23,133 bases of DNA from VBAS01 sp964581455. Lineage in GTDB: Bacteria > Bacteroidota > Bacteroidia > Chitinophagales > Chitinophagaceae. The translations under genes were made by a program, and so were the position numbers. Positions 22,195 through 23,133 of the stretch are shown one piece after another. Positions within the stretch are counted from its first letter, which is position 1, and every line of letters starts with the position of its first letter. Where the stretch lies: NCBI GenBank assembly GCA_964581455.1, contig CAZOOT010000043.1:1-23133 (forward strand). Direction: 5' to 3'. Under the pieces are notes generated by a model, which made no database searches, was not told the DNA's origin, and worked only from the letters and a program-made list of their open reading frames with translations.

Positions 22195-23133
22195 CTCATT
22201 TGATAGTAAAATAAAAGATTCACTTGAAAAAGGCTCTCCTCCCTACAAAGAATCTTCCTGGCATAAAATGGAAACGATGCTGGACAAACATATGCCGCAA
22301 AAAAAAGATGATCACAGAAAAATCATCCTTTTCATTTTTCTTTTTCTATTGTTAGGTGGCGGTACAACTTTATTATTAAACCAGGGGAATTCAGAAAGCA
22401 AAGTATTGGTGAAGACAAATAAACCAGCATCTTCAAATACAACATCAAAAAATGAATCCACAAGGGTTGTTGATAAAAATGAAAAATCAAGTCCGGCTTC
22501 TCCTTTAAACATTAATGTAATAGTTGAGAGAACGTCTCTTAAACACAATACATTAAGCAGGAATAAAACCAGTATTCCTGAAAAAGAAACCACCTCTTTA
22601 TTTGCGGAAGCAAAACTGGCAAATCACAACAATAAAATAAACAACGAAAAAGAAATTGTTCCTGCTTCTATAAATACTGACAGGGAAATAATTTCAAGTG
22701 AAGCTGATTCCAATAATATTGAAAGTGATTTAACCAATAAACAGGAAGTAACCAAAACTGCCGACCTGACTAAAAATAAAATTGAGAAAACAGAGACCTT
22801 GTCAAATGAGAAGAAAGACGATGTATCAGAAAAAAATATATCAAAAGAAACTATACCAAAGTCGGTTCGAAAGCAGCAATCCATATTAAACAATATCCTG
22901 ATCAATTTTTCTACAGGCCCGGATATTAGTTCTGTAGGAAATAATACAGGTAAGATCCAAATGATGATTGGTGCCGGGTTAGGATATAAAATTTCGGACC
23001 GCCTGATAATCCGTTCCGGACTTTTTACCGGCAATAAAAATTATGCTGCTAAACCCGAAAATTATAATCCGCCTTCTAATTTCTGGGCTTATTACCCAAA
23101 TTTGAAATCTATTAACGCCGACTGTAAAGTACT
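22184..23133 (+). CDS. Envelope-spanning outer-membrane beta-barrel protein, cut by the right window edge
   Basis: The ATG at 22184 overlaps the sigma-factor stop by 11 bases, and the frame is open to the end of the window (316 codons seen). Residues 1-46 are charged and soluble (FDSFDSKIKDSLEKG, then SSWHKMETMLDK), followed by a single membrane helix at 47-65 (IILFIFLFLLLGGG). Residues 66 to about 240 form a long low-complexity linker rich in N, K, E, S and T. From about residue 240 (ILINFSTGPDIS) the sequence turns into beta-strand-like segments with GAGLGYKISDRLIIRSGLF, typical of Bacteroidota outer-membrane beta-barrels. I infer an N terminus in the cytoplasm and a C-terminal barrel in the outer membrane. 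The overlap with the sigma gene suggests coupled translation, perhaps regulatory as well. The C terminus is unseen. Confidence 0.85.
   Translation, partial: MSFDSFDSKIKDSLEKGSPPYKESSWHKMETMLDKHMPQKKDDHRKIILFIFLFLLLGGGTTLLLNQGNSESKVLVKTNKPASSNTTSKNESTRVVDKNEKSSPASPLNINVIVERTSLKHNTLSRNKTSIPEKETTSLFAEAKLANHNNKINNEKEIVPASINTDREIISSEADSNNIESDLTNKQEVTKTADLTKNKIEKTETLSNEKKDDVSEKNISKETIPKSVRKQQSILNNILINFSTGPDISSVGNNTGKIQMMIGAGLGYKISDRLIIRSGLFTGNKNYAAKPENYNPPSNFWAYYPNLKSINADCKV

Noticed and set aside
22624..23034. 136-residue minus-strand frame over the linker of the beta-barrel protein
   Set aside because: Its serine/phenylalanine-rich sequence is the complement of the lysine/glutamate/asparagine-rich linker. 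The plus-strand frame continues without a stop and matches a known protein layout.

Overview
The window looks like chromosomal DNA of a low-GC member of the Bacteroidota, most probably a Chitinophagaceae-type (Sphingobacteriia/Chitinophagia) bacterium. Evidence: a canonical SusC/SusD outer-membrane pair, many short secreted proteins or lipoproteins with Bacteroidota-style signals, an ECF sigma factor overlapping a gene for an envelope-spanning beta-barrel protein, a SWIB protein with a histone-H1-like tail, almost no Shine-Dalgarno sequences, and a few TAnnTTTG-like promoter elements. I see no rRNA, tRNA, CRISPR array, transposase, integrase or phage gene. It reads as an ordinary housekeeping/accessory chromosome stretch, not an island.

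Layout. 1-1.3 kb: the end of an unknown gene running in from the left edge, and a small secreted protein, both on + and both closed by strong terminators. 1.35-4.9 kb: two long minus-strand genes of unknown role (an alpha-helical repeat-like protein and a protein with an internal GNAT-like domain). The gap between them holds a plus-strand terminator belonging to neither gene, preceded by a promoter-like sequence: a candidate small RNA. 5.0-6.2 kb: a NYN-domain putative RNase with an OST-HTH/LOTUS-like tail and a DoxX-like membrane protein. 6.2-8.6 kb (minus): an Hcp-family protein that carries a signal peptide, a Dabb-domain protein, and a saccharopine-dehydrogenase-like reductase. 8.7-9.6 kb (+): a secreted cyanophycinase-like S51 peptidase. 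9.7-14.15 kb (minus): susD and susC, with no degradative enzyme beside them on the same strand. 14.7-15.0 kb (minus): the SWIB/H1-like protein. 15.2-16.6 kb (+): YccF, a lipocalin-like lipoprotein, and an unknown helical protein. 16.65-17.8 kb (minus): a lipoprotein N-acetylmuramoyl-L-alanine amidase and an unknown membrane-anchored protein. 18.1-19.2 kb (+): a serine beta-lactamase-like hydrolase lipoprotein, flanked on the opposite strand by a possible 30-residue membrane peptide gene and by the remnant of another small membrane-protein gene. 19.6-20.0 kb (+): a free-standing HATPase-like domain lacking the usual ATP-binding glycines. 20.15-21.4 kb (+): a sterol desaturase/alkylglycerol-monooxygenase-like protein. 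21.6-23.1 kb (+): an ECF sigma factor broken by a 25-N assembly gap, then a membrane-spanning/beta-barrel protein that runs off the right edge.

How the genes work together. Most are single-gene units, alternate in strand and are separated by intrinsic terminators. The convincing operons are susC-susD (nutrient import across the outer membrane) and ECF sigma-barrel protein (overlapping reading frames). No complete novel multi-gene system is evident. The items most worth a second look are the orphan promoter/terminator unit near 3.0-3.2 kb, the degenerate HATPase protein, the exported Hcp-like protein, and the sigma/barrel pair with its damaged gap edge.
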